Below are positions 17,546-27,807 of a DNA stretch of 64,000 bases, piece by piece; position 1 is the stretch's first letter; every line of letters begins with the position of its first letter. Where the stretch lies: NCBI GenBank assembly GCA_017403145.1, contig JAFQOO010000007.1, positions 78,889 through 142,888 of the forward strand. The letters run 5' to 3'. Source of the stretch: Clostridia bacterium (GTDB taxonomy: Bacteria; Bacillota; Clostridia; Christensenellales; DTU072). The translations under genes were made by a program, and so were the position numbers. The notes beneath the pieces were generated by a model. The model was not told the DNA's origin. It saw only the letters and a list, made by a program, of their open reading frames with translations, and did no database searches.

Positions 17546-20500
17546 ATGAGTAAGAAAACAATTCTATCCAAAACTTTCTTAACCCTTTCCGTAGTGCTAG
17601 TTGCACTTGCAGTTCTAATGGGAGTTTTCTCGATAGATTTAAGCAAAAAGACTGCGGAAGCGGAAGAAGCAAAGTTTGTTGCCGATGATGAAATTATCAT
17701 TGGACATTTAACTGACGTTCACTATTTCCCTATGAGCTATGGATATCTTGGAGATGCTAATACCGATTTTGCTAAAAAGGTTATTACCTCTTCTAAGCTT
17801 ACCGTAGAAAGTCATCTTTACGTTATGGAAGCTCTTGAACAAATCGTAGAGCAAAGTCCCGAATATTTAGTAGTTACCGGCGACCTTACCACCGATGGCG
17901 AAATCCAAGCTCACGTAGAAGTAGCAAACCTTCTTCGTCAAACTCAAAACCGAGTAAGAGAGAATGGTAACGAAGATTTCCAAATTTTCGTAATCTTTGG
18001 TAACCACGACCTCTATAACGAAGAAGCTTTTGATTATAGCCAAGACGGTTCTGCTCGTTTGTTGCCCAATGCGACCAGATATGATATGACCAAAGTTTAT
18101 TCTTCTTTGGGATATCCCGATTTAAGCGACGAAGAAATCGCTAGCTACTATGATACTAAGGCAGATTTATCCTCTAACCTTTGCCCCTACGACGAAGATT
18201 ACGTAAGTGGCGTTTCCACCGAAGGTATCAAATTCGTTAACAGCTCTACCGCATCTACCACCGAAATAGAGTGGCTTTATAGAGAAAACGGTGCAGAACA
18301 AGAACTTATAGATGGAACCATCACCGATTACGACCAAGGTGAAATATCCTACGTTGCAACCATTAAAAAGAACTACGTTGTAGTTGGTATCGACGACGGT
18401 GTTTCTACCGTTGAAACCCAACATCATCTCGGTGGCATCTTGCACGAGAACATTCAAAATTTCCTATCCGCAAAGAAGAGCGCAGGGGACTTTGAAGGTA
18501 AGAATTTGGTATCTCTTTCTCACCGCAACGTTCTTCCTCACTTTGTAGGCGAGGATAGCTTGCTAAAAGACTTTACCTTCTATAACACTTTTGAAACTGC
18601 AGACTTCCTTGCAGATTTGGGCATCCGTTATTCTTATAGCGGACATATGCACGCAAACGATATTGAATCTCGCGTATCCCTTAACGGAAATCTTATTACC
18701 GACGTAGAAACCGCATCTACCACAGGATATAACTCTGCTGTTCGTTATACTAAAATTGAGCGCGGTTCAGTTGGAGAAGATTATGCCGAAAATTTCTCTA
18801 CTTACATCAAAAAGGTAGAAACCGTTGATATCACCTCTCTAGTAGAGATGGGATACATTGACGACGCATACTTTGATAGATACGACCTTGAACCCTTTAT
18901 TCAAGTTAAGAATGGCAAAACCATCATTACCGATGCCGCAGGATACTCCGCAAACAAGGTTCTCCTCAAGATAGTTGATAATATGGTTTATAGCTACGTA
19001 AGCGTTGACTTTATCGGTAATGCAGGCGCAATGGTTGCAGGTATGTTACCCGAAGGCAACTCTATCGTAGATATGGTTAAGCCCCTTGCAGAGGTACTAA
19101 TCAACAACCTAGTAATTCACTTTGAAGACGTTGTTCTTGCCGATTACGTATATGGTGGCAATAACGATGAATTCAAGTCCACCGCACGTGGTGCAAAGCT
19201 TTGCGGATATGTTGACGAACTTCTACAAGAAGCACTCAATATGCCTGTAAACAACGAAGGCCTAGCTCTATTTGATTTTGTTATCAATTCATATCTTGAC
19301 CACATTGGTGGTAGAGACGTTCCCTATGAACAACTAAGTGCAGGCGAAAAAGAAGCACTTGCATTATTCAAAGATGGTACCAACGTTAAAAAGCTAGTTG
19401 ATATCCTTCTTGATGAAGAAAGCGGACTTCTTCGTATAATCAATGGTTTGTTTGTTCCTATCGACCTTGCAAAGGGTATGGATGACAGTCAATTCACCTT
19501 ACTCCAAACCGTTCTTAAGATTCTCGATAAGAATGCAAATCCTCACGCAGTAGTACTCGACAATATGCTACCCGGTGCTCTTGAGCTTCTTGCAGGCTTT
19601 GGACTAGACCTTGGTATCGACTTTGGTACCGAAGGACTACAAGCTTTCTTGAACCACCTAATCGATAGCTATCTAACCGAATCACTTTACACCAGCCTCG
19701 GCGAAATTGCGTTCAACATTGTACACAGCTTCAAGGTTGATGAAAACGCTAATATGGAAAATAGCTTTAACGGATACACCGTTTATAAGCACGATGCTCG
19801 CCTTGTAACCAACTACGTTGAAGGCGCATTGGATACCACTCCCACCGTTGATAAGGGACAACTCCCCGGTATGATTACCGTAACCTTTGGTGAGAACCCC
19901 ACCACCGATAAGAATATTGTTTGGTTCACCAATAAGGCAATTGAGGGAACCGATATCCAATACGTTGAAGGCACTACTTTCGACGAAAGCAAGGCGATAG
20001 AAGAGGTTGGTACCTACGAAAAATACGTTACCACCACTGCAAATATTGACCTTGGCGTATATGCAACACTAATGCATATCGAGGTTGCAAGACATATGGT
20101 AGAGCTCAAGGGACTAAAGCCCGCTACTACCTATAGTTATAGAGTTGGTTCCAAGGCTCTTGGATACTGGAGTGAGGTTTACACCTTGACCACCGCTCCC
20201 GAAGATAACCAAGCATTTGAACTCTTGCTTATCACCGATATTCAAGGCTCCGCAAAGAAACCTTATTCTTCTGCAGAAGCTATAATGGCAAACGTTGGCG
20301 AAGTATTCGCTAATGGATACGACTTTATAATCAACTGTGGCGACGTAGTAGACAACACCCGCAACTGGGTACAATGGGAATACTACTTGAATGGTGGACT
20401 ACAAAAGTATTGGGCAAACACCACCAACGTAGTTGCAAACGGTAACCACGACGAATACGCATACGAAAAACCCGATGAAGAGGATATGAAGTTCGAGTAT

Positions 20501-21265
20501 GCTTGGTTGGATAGCGATGCTAATATGTCCGATTACAACTATCTACTCCTTCACTTTGGCTTAAGCTATCCCGCTCAAGATGATAGCACTGGTGCATATT
20601 ATAGCTTTGATTATAGTGGCGTACACTTTACCGTACTCAACACCAACGATTATGACGAAGATGGTTTGGGCAAAGCTCAAGTAGAGTGGCTCGTTAACGA
20701 CTTGCAATCTACCGATAAAGCATATAAGGTAGTAGTAATGCACAAGTCTATTTACTCCGTAGGCTCACACACTAACGATACCGAAGTTGTTGCTATGAGA
20801 AAGCAACTCACCAAGATTTTTGATGAAAACGAAGTAAGCATCGTTCTAGCAGGACACGACCACACCTATACCGAAACCGCATATATCGATGCAGAAGGTA
20901 ACGTTGTAGAAAACGCACTAAACGGTAAGCAAGAAATCGGCAAGGGCAATGGTGTTCTTTATATCACTCTGGGAACCTTTGGTGACAAGTTCTACAACTA
21001 CGTAGGCAACGACGAGGTCCCCGTAGATTTCGGCGAAAACCTACACGACCCAATGCTACAAAACCCCACCTTCGGCAAGCTCGTTTACGATGGCGAAAAG
21101 CTATATTATATCGGTTACGAATATGACCTTGAAACCGGTAAGATTAGCGAAATCCGTTCCGGCCTATCGATGGTTGAGCAAATTGCTATTATTGCAGGCG
21201 TTGCAGTAGTAAGTGCTTCATTTGCTATCATAATGGCAAAAGTTGCTAAGAGAAAGAAGAAATAA
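17546..21265 (+). CDS. Secreted membrane-anchored protein with two metallophosphoesterase domains
   Basis: A protein of about 1239 residues. The N-terminal helix (LTLSVVLVALAVLMGVFS) exports it. The first calcineurin-like domain (about 55-375) has Asp57-x-His59, GDLTTDG, GNHD (His154) and GHMH (His367, His369). A middle region of about 450 residues has no domain I recognise. A fibronectin-III-like segment (LKPATTYSYRVGS) then introduces a second domain of purple-acid-phosphatase style with Asp898, CGDVVDN, NGNHDE (His968) and GHDHTY (His1104, His1106). A C-terminal helix and VAKRKKK anchor it. Both metal sites look complete, so two extracellular phosphoesterase activities (phosphate or nucleotide scavenging) are likely. 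Start ATG 17546 follows AAGGAG; an upstream GTG at 17525 lies in a palindrome and is rejected. The stop overlaps the next start (TAATG). Confidence 0.88.
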   Translation: MSKKTILSKTFLTLSVVLVALAVLMGVFSIDLSKKTAEAEEAKFVADDEIIIGHLTDVHYFPMSYGYLGDANTDFAKKVITSSKLTVESHLYVMEALEQIVEQSPEYLVVTGDLTTDGEIQAHVEVANLLRQTQNRVRENGNEDFQIFVIFGNHDLYNEEAFDYSQDGSARLLPNATRYDMTKVYSSLGYPDLSDEEIASYYDTKADLSSNLCPYDEDYVSGVSTEGIKFVNSSTASTTEIEWLYRENGAEQELIDGTITDYDQGEISYVATIKKNYVVVGIDDGVSTVETQHHLGGILHENIQNFLSAKKSAGDFEGKNLVSLSHRNVLPHFVGEDSLLKDFTFYNTFETADFLADLGIRYSYSGHMHANDIESRVSLNGNLITDVETASTTGYNSAVRYTKIERGSVGEDYAENFSTYIKKVETVDITSLVEMGYIDDAYFDRYDLEPFIQVKNGKTIITDAAGYSANKVLLKIVDNMVYSYVSVDFIGNAGAMVAGMLPEGNSIVDMVKPLAEVLINNLVIHFEDVVLADYVYGGNNDEFKSTARGAKLCGYVDELLQEALNMPVNNEGLALFDFVINSYLDHIGGRDVPYEQLSAGEKEALALFKDGTNVKKLVDILLDEESGLLRIINGLFVPIDLAKGMDDSQFTLLQTVLKILDKNANPHAVVLDNMLPGALELLAGFGLDLGIDFGTEGLQAFLNHLIDSYLTESLYTSLGEIAFNIVHSFKVDENANMENSFNGYTVYKHDARLVTNYVEGALDTTPTVDKGQLPGMITVTFGENPTTDKNIVWFTNKAIEGTDIQYVEGTTFDESKAIEEVGTYEKYVTTTANIDLGVYATLMHIEVARHMVELKGLKPATTYSYRVGSKALGYWSEVYTLTTAPEDNQAFELLLITDIQGSAKKPYSSAEAIMANVGEVFANGYDFIINCGDVVDNTRNWVQWEYYLNGGLQKYWANTTNVVANGNHDEYAYEKPDEEDMKFEYAWLDSDANMSDYNYLLLHFGLSYPAQDDSTGAYYSFDYSGVHFTVLNTNDYDEDGLGKAQVEWLVNDLQSTDKAYKVVVMHKSIYSVGSHTNDTEVVAMRKQLTKIFDENEVSIVLAGHDHTYTETAYIDAEGNVVENALNGKQEIGKGNGVLYITLGTFGDKFYNYVGNDEVPVDFGENLHDPMLQNPTFGKLVYDGEKLYYIGYEYDLETGKISEIRSGLSMVEQIAIIAGVAVVSASFAIIMAKVAKRKKK

Positions 21266-22149
21266 TGAATAACGATTATACTCTCGAGATGCGCGATATA
21301 AAGCGCATCTTGGGAGAAAGAAATTCCCATTCCCATAAGGGAGATTTTGGATACGTTGGGCTCGTAGGAGGCTCGCCCGAATATAGTGGTGCGGTCAAAC
21401 TAGCGGGCCTTTCTTGTTGTGCTTTACGTAGTGGAGCCGGCGTTGTAAAGCTAATGGTTCCGCGCTCTATTATGCACTCCGTAATGCCTTACGTTTTGGA
21501 GTCGACGATATATCCATTGCCCGATAAAGAGGGATATATAGCTTATGACGAGGGAGAGCTCAATTCGGCATTCAGTTCCCTTAAAGCGGTTGCATTTGGT
21601 ATGGGAGTTGGGCAAAAGGGGGATAACCTCGAATATCTAAAGTTTCTACTATCCTTACCTATAAAATTGATTATAGATGCCGATGGGCTCAATACCCTTG
21701 CTAAAAATTTGGATATACTCGAAAACAGGAAAGCCGAGCTTATATTTACTCCACACGTGGGCGAATTCCAAAGGCTTACGGGTATAAGTAAGGAAGAAAT
21801 TTTATCTTCCCCTCTAACCTATGCAATGGATTTCGCGTCAAGGTATAAGCTAACTTTATTACTAAAGAACGACGTTAGCATAATAACCGATGGAAGGCGC
21901 GTTGCACTCAATACTCGTGGCACGGTTGGTATGGCGACAGCCGGTAGCGGAGACGTACTTTCGGGTATATTACTTGGGCTTTCGGGATACCTTAATTCCA
22001 CTTTTGATATTGCTTGCGCGGGCGCCTTTATAAACGGACTAGCGGGAGAAACTGCGGTTATAGAAGATGATAACAATCCTTTTAGTATGTTAGCGGGCGA
22101 TACCGCTAATAAAGTAAAAAAGGCAATAAGCCTTATAATAAATAGTTAA
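21265..22149 (+). CDS. nnrD: ADP-dependent (S)-NAD(P)H-hydrate dehydratase
   Basis: A 294-residue ribokinase-like protein that repairs hydrated NADH/NADPH (NADHX, NADPHX) in the cytoplasm. Family motifs are YVGLVGGSPEYSGAVKLA near the N-terminus, IIDADGLNTLA, FTPHVGEFQRL and the catalytic AGSGDVLSGILLGL. Many bacteria fuse this domain to the NnrE epimerase; here it stands alone, and no epimerase is visible in the window. Its ATG overlaps the phosphoesterase stop (TAATG), so translation is probably coupled although the functions seem unrelated. A strong intrinsic terminator follows. Confidence 0.9.
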   Translation: MNNDYTLEMRDIKRILGERNSHSHKGDFGYVGLVGGSPEYSGAVKLAGLSCCALRSGAGVVKLMVPRSIMHSVMPYVLESTIYPLPDKEGYIAYDEGELNSAFSSLKAVAFGMGVGQKGDNLEYLKFLLSLPIKLIIDADGLNTLAKNLDILENRKAELIFTPHVGEFQRLTGISKEEILSSPLTYAMDFASRYKLTLLLKNDVSIITDGRRVALNTRGTVGMATAGSGDVLSGILLGLSGYLNSTFDIACAGAFINGLAGETAVIEDDNNPFSMLAGDTANKVKKAISLIINS

Positions 22150-22168
22150 AAACAAAGTTAAAGGGAAG

Positions 22169-22193
22169 AAGAACACCTAAGGTGTTCTTTTTT
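22169..22193 (+). terminator. Intrinsic terminator after nnrD
   Basis: AAGAACACC and GGTGTTCTT pair across a 3-nt loop, followed by a T run. Confidence 0.88.
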
Positions 22194-22197
22194 AATA

Positions 22198-22226
22198 TTG
22201 ACACGCGTGCGCGGTTATATTATAAT
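22198..22226 (+). promoter_or_regulatory. Perfect consensus promoter with CG tract in the spacer
   Basis: TTGACA (22198-22203), 17-bp spacer beginning CGCGTGCGCGG, TATAAT (22221-22226). The leader carries a further CG-rich imperfect inverted repeat at about 22234-22252. It drives the ABC exporter operon. Confidence 0.88.
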
Positions 22227-22281
22227 AAAAATAGCGCGCCTACGTATGCGCGTATAAAAAACCATTTTAAGGGAGTGGAAA

Positions 22282-23217
22282 ATGTTAAAAATCGACCATC
22301 TTTGCAAGAAGTACATTAACAGCGACGTATACGCAGTTAAGGACCTATGTATGGAAGTTAAACCCGGCGAAATGTTTGGCTTTTTGGGCTTGAATGGTGC
22401 TGGTAAATCGACTACTATCAAATGTATAACGGGAATTTATCCATTTGATAGCGGTACAATCGAAATTGACGGACACGACATAAAGAAGGATAGTCTTAAC
22501 GCAAAGTTAAGTATGGGTTACGTGCCGGACAACCACTCCGTTTATGAAAAATTGACGGGTAGAGAATACGTCAACCACGTAGCCGACCTTTATTACGTAG
22601 AAAAGGAAGAAAGGCAAAAGAGAATAGAAGAGTTTGCAGAGAAATTCCGTTTAACCTTTGCGCTTGACCGTCAAATAAAGGGCTATAGCCACGGTATGAA
22701 GCAAAAGATTTGTATCATCGCAGCGCTTATTCACAAGCCCAAGCTATGGATTTTGGACGAGCCTCTAATGGGACTTGACCCCCAATCTATCAACGACATT
22801 ATTTTAGAAATGAAGGAACATTGCAAGCAAGGCAATACCGTTTTCTTCAGCTCTCACAACATAGATATGGTTGCAAAGCTCTGCGACAGAGTTGCTATTA
22901 TTCGTAAAGGACAGCTTTGCGAGATAATTGACCTTCACGTGGAAGAAAACAAGGCTACTCTTGAAGAAAAGTTCCTTGCTTATACCGCAGAACCCGTTCA
23001 AGCAGTATCCGCCCTAAAGGGTAGAAAGGCAAGAAAAGCGAAAAAGAAAGCGGAAAAAGAGGCTAAAAAGCAAGGTGTTGCACCCGCTTCTACAACCGAA
23101 GAAAGCGTAGTAACTCCCGTTCAAGAAGATAAGGCAATTCGTATAGTGTCTAGAAAGAAGGCAAACAAAGTACCCAATCCTCCTAGATTCCATATGCTAA
23201 AAGGGGGTAAGCGTTAA
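22282..23217 (+). CDS. ABC transporter ATP-binding protein
   Basis: A 311-residue ATPase that energises the adjacent permease. It has Walker A (GLNGAGKSTT), a signature-like YSHGMKQKI, Walker B (LWILDEPLMGLD) and a switch His in FFSSHN. The sequence style matches DrrA/CcmA-type export ATPases. After the ATPase core (about 220 residues) there is a tail of roughly 90 residues that is very rich in Lys and Ala (KGRKARKAKKK) and does not look like a standard domain; it may contact membrane or nucleic acid. RBS AAGGGAG precedes ATG 22282. The stop overlaps the permease start. The substrate is unknown. Confidence 0.9.
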   Translation: MLKIDHLCKKYINSDVYAVKDLCMEVKPGEMFGFLGLNGAGKSTTIKCITGIYPFDSGTIEIDGHDIKKDSLNAKLSMGYVPDNHSVYEKLTGREYVNHVADLYYVEKEERQKRIEEFAEKFRLTFALDRQIKGYSHGMKQKICIIAALIHKPKLWILDEPLMGLDPQSINDIILEMKEHCKQGNTVFFSSHNIDMVAKLCDRVAIIRKGQLCEIIDLHVEENKATLEEKFLAYTAEPVQAVSALKGRKARKAKKKAEKEAKKQGVAPASTTEESVVTPVQEDKAIRIVSRKKANKVPNPPRFHMLKGGKR

Positions 23218-24848
23218 TGAGAGATAGCCACTCCAACCATGCGGTTAAGGCGCTTATCAAGTTAGAGCTTAACTCTCGCTTTGCAGGCGTGCGTCTTAAC
23301 TCCTTTAGCGGAATACTAAAGGCTTTATTTGCTTTAGTGGCGATAGGTGCTATATATTATCTATACGTAACCATTGCAGAAAGCATCATTTTGAGCTTTT
23401 ACGTATATAACCGCGAAAGTTTGTTTCTAAAGCTTTTCGTCAGCCTTATCGGTTTCGTTATGGCGCTAGGCGGAATAAGTAGCATTGTTAAAAGCTTGTT
23501 TTTTAGCGGTGATAACGAGCTACTTATTCGTTTTCCCGTTAAGGTTATGGATGTTTTTACCGCCAAGGTATTGGTTCAAGGTGTAGTAACCTTTGTATAT
23601 TTGGTTGCAGTCTTGTTGCCTTTAATGTTGGTTTACGGTGAGGTAACCAAGCAAGAACTTGCCTATTATCTTATGATACCCGTGGGTATAATTTTAACCT
23701 ATGCGGTAGTATTTGGAGTATCCATACTATTTGCTATACCGTTTATGCGCGTTAAAACGCTAGTTAAAGATAAATATATCTTTACTCTTGTAGTATCGAC
23801 CGTAACTATAGCGGTGCTATTTGCGGTATATATGATAGCTGTTCAAGCACTAATGGAGTTTATGCAAACCAAAGCGGTTTCCTTCTTTAGCGATGGTATT
23901 ATGGGTAGTATATTTAGTGCAAGCGAATATTTTTATCCCTTTGCACAAATTACCGAACTGATGGAGCTAACCAATTTAGCTATAGCTATACCCGTATCGG
24001 TTGGCGTGCCCGCGGTAATTCTTCTTATCGACTTCCTAATGGTAAAGAAATATTACCTCAAAATTATGCTTCGCAATTTGGAAATCGAGGGCTCATCGTT
24101 TAGTAAAGAAAGCGCCGACGTTGTTCGTCCCCACTTTGGTTCTTTGCTAAAGAAAGATTTTCTCGAAATCTTTAGAAGCTTCAACTATTCCTTCCAATAT
24201 CTGGCAATGAGTGCTTCCGCTCCCGTTATGTCCTATTTTAGCACTCGTCTTGCAGTTGCTATCGGTTCGCAAACGATAGGCGAAACCATTGCTCCCGCGC
24301 TAGGTATAATGGTAATTTTACTTTTCGTTGCAATACTCGTTAGCTTCGCTGCAACCACGGTATCTCGTGAGGGCGACACCTTCTATATGACCAAGCTTTC
24401 TCCCGTACCATATAACGTACAAATACTAGCAAAGTTTACCTTGTATATGATAGTATCGGGCTCTGTCGTAATACTAAGTTGCGTAGCGGTATGGCTAGGC
24501 GGATTCGTTGACCTAAAGGTTTTCTTCATAATGCTTGCGATTTGCTTGATGTTTGCAGTCGGCGAAACCTGTATGGCAATAAAAATCGATTTAGTAAAAC
24601 CTCGTTTCCCCGTAGGGGAAGGCAGAGAAATGACTTCCGGTTCACCCAACGTATTCATTTCTTTGGTAGTTGGATTGCTTTTTGCTGTCATTGGCGGTAT
24701 ATGGGCGATAGCTGGCGGATATATATTCGGTTCGCTATTTGCACTCGGTATACTAACAGCACTTGCATTCCTATATTGTTTAGGCTCGGCTCTTTGGTGC
24801 TTTATAGGACTCAAGAAGGCCTACGCAAAAATTTCACCGGCAAGATAG
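23217..24848 (+). CDS. ABC transporter permease
   Basis: A 543-residue membrane protein with about twelve hydrophobic segments grouped in two halves (for example ALFALVAIGAIYYLYVTIA and VFISLVVGLLFAVIGGIWAI). It is the membrane partner of the ATPase just upstream, to which it is coupled by a TAATG overlap. The length and the long cytoplasmic middle region resemble bacterial ABC-2-like exporters with fused permease halves. The cargo is not evident; the third gene encodes an exported protein and may be a functional partner. Confidence 0.82.
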   Translation: MRDSHSNHAVKALIKLELNSRFAGVRLNSFSGILKALFALVAIGAIYYLYVTIAESIILSFYVYNRESLFLKLFVSLIGFVMALGGISSIVKSLFFSGDNELLIRFPVKVMDVFTAKVLVQGVVTFVYLVAVLLPLMLVYGEVTKQELAYYLMIPVGIILTYAVVFGVSILFAIPFMRVKTLVKDKYIFTLVVSTVTIAVLFAVYMIAVQALMEFMQTKAVSFFSDGIMGSIFSASEYFYPFAQITELMELTNLAIAIPVSVGVPAVILLIDFLMVKKYYLKIMLRNLEIEGSSFSKESADVVRPHFGSLLKKDFLEIFRSFNYSFQYLAMSASAPVMSYFSTRLAVAIGSQTIGETIAPALGIMVILLFVAILVSFAATTVSREGDTFYMTKLSPVPYNVQILAKFTLYMIVSGSVVILSCVAVWLGGFVDLKVFFIMLAICLMFAVGETCMAIKIDLVKPRFPVGEGREMTSGSPNVFISLVVGLLFAVIGGIWAIAGGYIFGSLFALGILTALAFLYCLGSALWCFIGLKKAYAKISPAR

Positions 24849-24857
24849 GGGGATAAT

Positions 24858-27779
24858 ATGAAAAAGATATTGATTGGATTACTAATTTGCATACCCCTTA
24901 TAATAGTATTCGCTATAGATATAAGTGGAGATATCATTGCAACCTCTACCGATATAACCATTGAAGAAATCACTTTATATCACGATGGTGATTTGCTCGA
25001 TGACGTTATCGAAATAGAAATTAACGACTACGTAAATCGCGCATATCGTATAGAAGCGGTAACCTACCCGGCGATAGCGGTAAAGGAGCTTATATGGACG
25101 TCTTCGGATATTGGTATTGCCCAAGTGGACGATAACGGAGACGTTACCTTTACGGGTAAAGGCTTTGGCGAGGTAAAGATTTTCTGCCACTCCAAGAACA
25201 ATCTAACCGTGCGTGCTACTGCTACCTTCTACGTGAGTGGAACCGAGCTTTATTCTATCCAAATAGTAAAGCAAGGGGAAACGGAGTACGAAAGTGAAAT
25301 TAGCTTGAACGTGGGCGAAAGTCTGGTTCTAAACAAAATAGTTCTTCCCGCTCCCGCAATCAAAGAGAAAAAGACCACTTGGAGCTCCTCAAATAGTCAA
25401 GTTGCAACCATCGATGGCAATGGTGTTGTAAGAACGATTTCAAACGGTTCAACTACGATTACCGCAACGGTCTACGAGCCTGCAACGAATGAATATTTGA
25501 CCTCTAACGTAACCTTAACCGTTAACGCAGGAAGTACCATTTTGAAGAAGAATTATCTAACGATAACCGCCAACTCTTTCAACGTTGAAGACTATGCTTA
25601 TACTAGTGGAATAGAGCTTATAGACGTCGTTGGCTCTGCTACCGTGGAAGGCACTACTTTGTATTATAATGGTAGCGCTAAAGGTGAGGTTAGCCTAAAG
25701 GTTAGAAAGGGCGAAAGGGTAGAAAACTTGACCGTCAGGTTCACAAAGGGCGAGCTTGAGCTAACCTATCGCAACCTCGACGTGCTACTAGGTACGTTGT
25801 GGGAAAATGGAGCATACGTAAACCTAAAGACCTATGAGTTTAGTTTGAATGCTATCGTTGCAAACGACGACTACGTAGGTAGCGAGCCACAATCGATAAC
25901 TTATACCTTGAGTGATAACACTATAATCCAACGCGATAGCGATGGAGCACTACTTGGACTAAAGAGCGGTAACGTTACTTTGGTTGCGAGCGCAAGCGGT
26001 TTTGTAGACGCTACTATAGACCTAGAAGTTAAGGTTCCGCTAGAATACGTTGCAATCACTATCGACAACGATGAAGACGATAGGGGTATCGAAGGCGTTC
26101 GCGTATGGGGTGATAAGTTCGCTGTTAAGGTAGAAAATCTTCCCGAGGGCTACGATTTATCAACCGTAACCCGTCCTACCGTGGACTTTATGTACGGATA
26201 CGTCAACACCTATCAATTTGAAATCGAAACCTATCGTCCCGAAGGTGCCGATTTGACTTTTGATTATTATTCCACTAACGAAGAATATGCTACCGTTGAT
26301 AGCAATGGTGTTATCACATTCAAGAAAGAGGCCATTGGACATCAAGTAGGTATCTATATGGTTGCTAAATACTCTTATGGCGTTAACTCCGCGCGAGATG
26401 GATACGTATTTAACGTTATAGACGGTATCAACCTTGGTTGGGAAATTGATGAAGACGATGATTGTGTAAACCTAGAAAAGTTGACTCTTGACCCCAGTCT
26501 AGTAAGCTTTGATATGGCTATGATGTTTGCCTATTTCCAAGAGGGCTGGTATTGGGAATATGATAGACCGGAAAAGTGCGTAGATGGCAAACAACTAAAG
26601 AAAGAAAATATCGTATTGCAATCGGATATATATTATCATCCCGACCATTGGGAGCCCTATATTTTAACCTCCATTTATGGTAATGGCTTCAAGCTAGATG
26701 GAAGATTTAAGGTAACCGCAAACGATTCCTTCCTTTTGAAAATGAATCGTACGTTAGGCGGAGATATTGTTTTCCAAAACCTTGTACTCAATAGTGCAAC
26801 GCCTCCTAGCGATTCCGGCGATTGGTCCCAACTAAAGGAAAAGGGTGGCTATATTGCGGGTATTGGTAACCAATTCTGGGAAGATTGGGAGTACGATTAC
26901 TATGGTTATTGGGAAGATGATACCTATACTAATTGGATAGATAGAACGTGGGACAAAGACTATAAATACGACGAAAACGGATTTACTTTGAGCCGTGAAA
27001 CCAACGTAACCTTCCGTTATTGCCAAATACAAAACACCTTTAACTCTATAGTAGTTAAACGTGGTAACGTACTTATAGACGGATGTATTTTCCGCAATAC
27101 CGTATCATCGGCAATAATGTATAGTCCTCAATTTGGTAACACCGAGCTTGAACAGGTATCTAATGGTTCACCCAAGCAAAAGTTCAATCAAGACACTTCT
27201 CTCAAGATAAATAATTGCATATTTGCTAACTCGTTGGCACCCGCTATAATGGTAACTCCTCCTCTAGGACGTTCTAGCGACCCCGCCCTTATGAACATTA
27301 CTATAGAAGGCAAAAACTATATCTATAATTGGAAGAAGATTAAAGATATCGACCTAGCACTTCTTGAAGAATCTTCCTTGCCCGTTGCAGGTCTTGCCGA
27401 TACCGTCAATAGCCAAATAAACGACGTATTCAAAAAGGTTCTTGCCCGTGAAGAATACGACGATATAAAGGTTAAAAACAGAGAAACGGGCTCCGCTCGT
27501 AACGAAGACTACGTTAACCTCACCTTCTGTGCGATGGGTTTATGGTACGACTCCTCCGAAATTCCTCTAAACTATAATACTAGTGAATGGAAGAGCATTT
27601 ATGCCGACGTTAGCGATATGGGTGGACTCGTTGCCATTCTTGGTAAGAAACCAATTCAGCTCCTAATGAACTATTCCCCCAACGAGGAATTCAACACTAT
27701 GCCCGGTGAAAACTATGATACCGCATCCGATTCCGAAGGGAATCCTATATGGATGAAACGTCTTAAAGGCATCGCGTAG
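24858..27779 (+). CDS. Exported Big2/beta-helix protein in the ABC exporter operon
   Basis: A 973-residue protein with an N-terminal membrane or signal segment (ILIGLLICIPLIIVFAI). Residues of about 35-220 contain two Big2 (bacterial Ig-like) repeats, recognisable by WTSSDIGIAQVDDNGDVTF and WSSSNSQVATIDGNGVV. Another Ig-like stretch carries YYSTNEEYATVDSNGVITF. The C-terminal third looks like a parallel beta-helix (NVTFRYCQIQNTFNSIVVKR, LIDGCIFRNTVSSAIM, LKINNCIFANSLAPAIM), a fold common in carbohydrate-active or adhesive proteins. No catalytic set can be named. It lies 9 bp after the permease with GGGGG as RBS, so it is probably co-expressed with the exporter. No C-terminal anchor is visible. 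Confidence 0.8.
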   Translation: MKKILIGLLICIPLIIVFAIDISGDIIATSTDITIEEITLYHDGDLLDDVIEIEINDYVNRAYRIEAVTYPAIAVKELIWTSSDIGIAQVDDNGDVTFTGKGFGEVKIFCHSKNNLTVRATATFYVSGTELYSIQIVKQGETEYESEISLNVGESLVLNKIVLPAPAIKEKKTTWSSSNSQVATIDGNGVVRTISNGSTTITATVYEPATNEYLTSNVTLTVNAGSTILKKNYLTITANSFNVEDYAYTSGIELIDVVGSATVEGTTLYYNGSAKGEVSLKVRKGERVENLTVRFTKGELELTYRNLDVLLGTLWENGAYVNLKTYEFSLNAIVANDDYVGSEPQSITYTLSDNTIIQRDSDGALLGLKSGNVTLVASASGFVDATIDLEVKVPLEYVAITIDNDEDDRGIEGVRVWGDKFAVKVENLPEGYDLSTVTRPTVDFMYGYVNTYQFEIETYRPEGADLTFDYYSTNEEYATVDSNGVITFKKEAIGHQVGIYMVAKYSYGVNSARDGYVFNVIDGINLGWEIDEDDDCVNLEKLTLDPSLVSFDMAMMFAYFQEGWYWEYDRPEKCVDGKQLKKENIVLQSDIYYHPDHWEPYILTSIYGNGFKLDGRFKVTANDSFLLKMNRTLGGDIVFQNLVLNSATPPSDSGDWSQLKEKGGYIAGIGNQFWEDWEYDYYGYWEDDTYTNWIDRTWDKDYKYDENGFTLSRETNVTFRYCQIQNTFNSIVVKRGNVLIDGCIFRNTVSSAIMYSPQFGNTELEQVSNGSPKQKFNQDTSLKINNCIFANSLAPAIMVTPPLGRSSDPALMNITIEGKNYIYNWKKIKDIDLALLEESSLPVAGLADTVNSQINDVFKKVLAREEYDDIKVKNRETGSARNEDYVNLTFCAMGLWYDSSEIPLNYNTSEWKSIYADVSDMGGLVAILGKKPIQLLMNYSPNEEFNTMPGENYDTASDSEGNPIWMKRLKGIA

Positions 27780-27807
27780 ACCTCGCCTTTTGGCGCATTA
27801 CTTTGTT

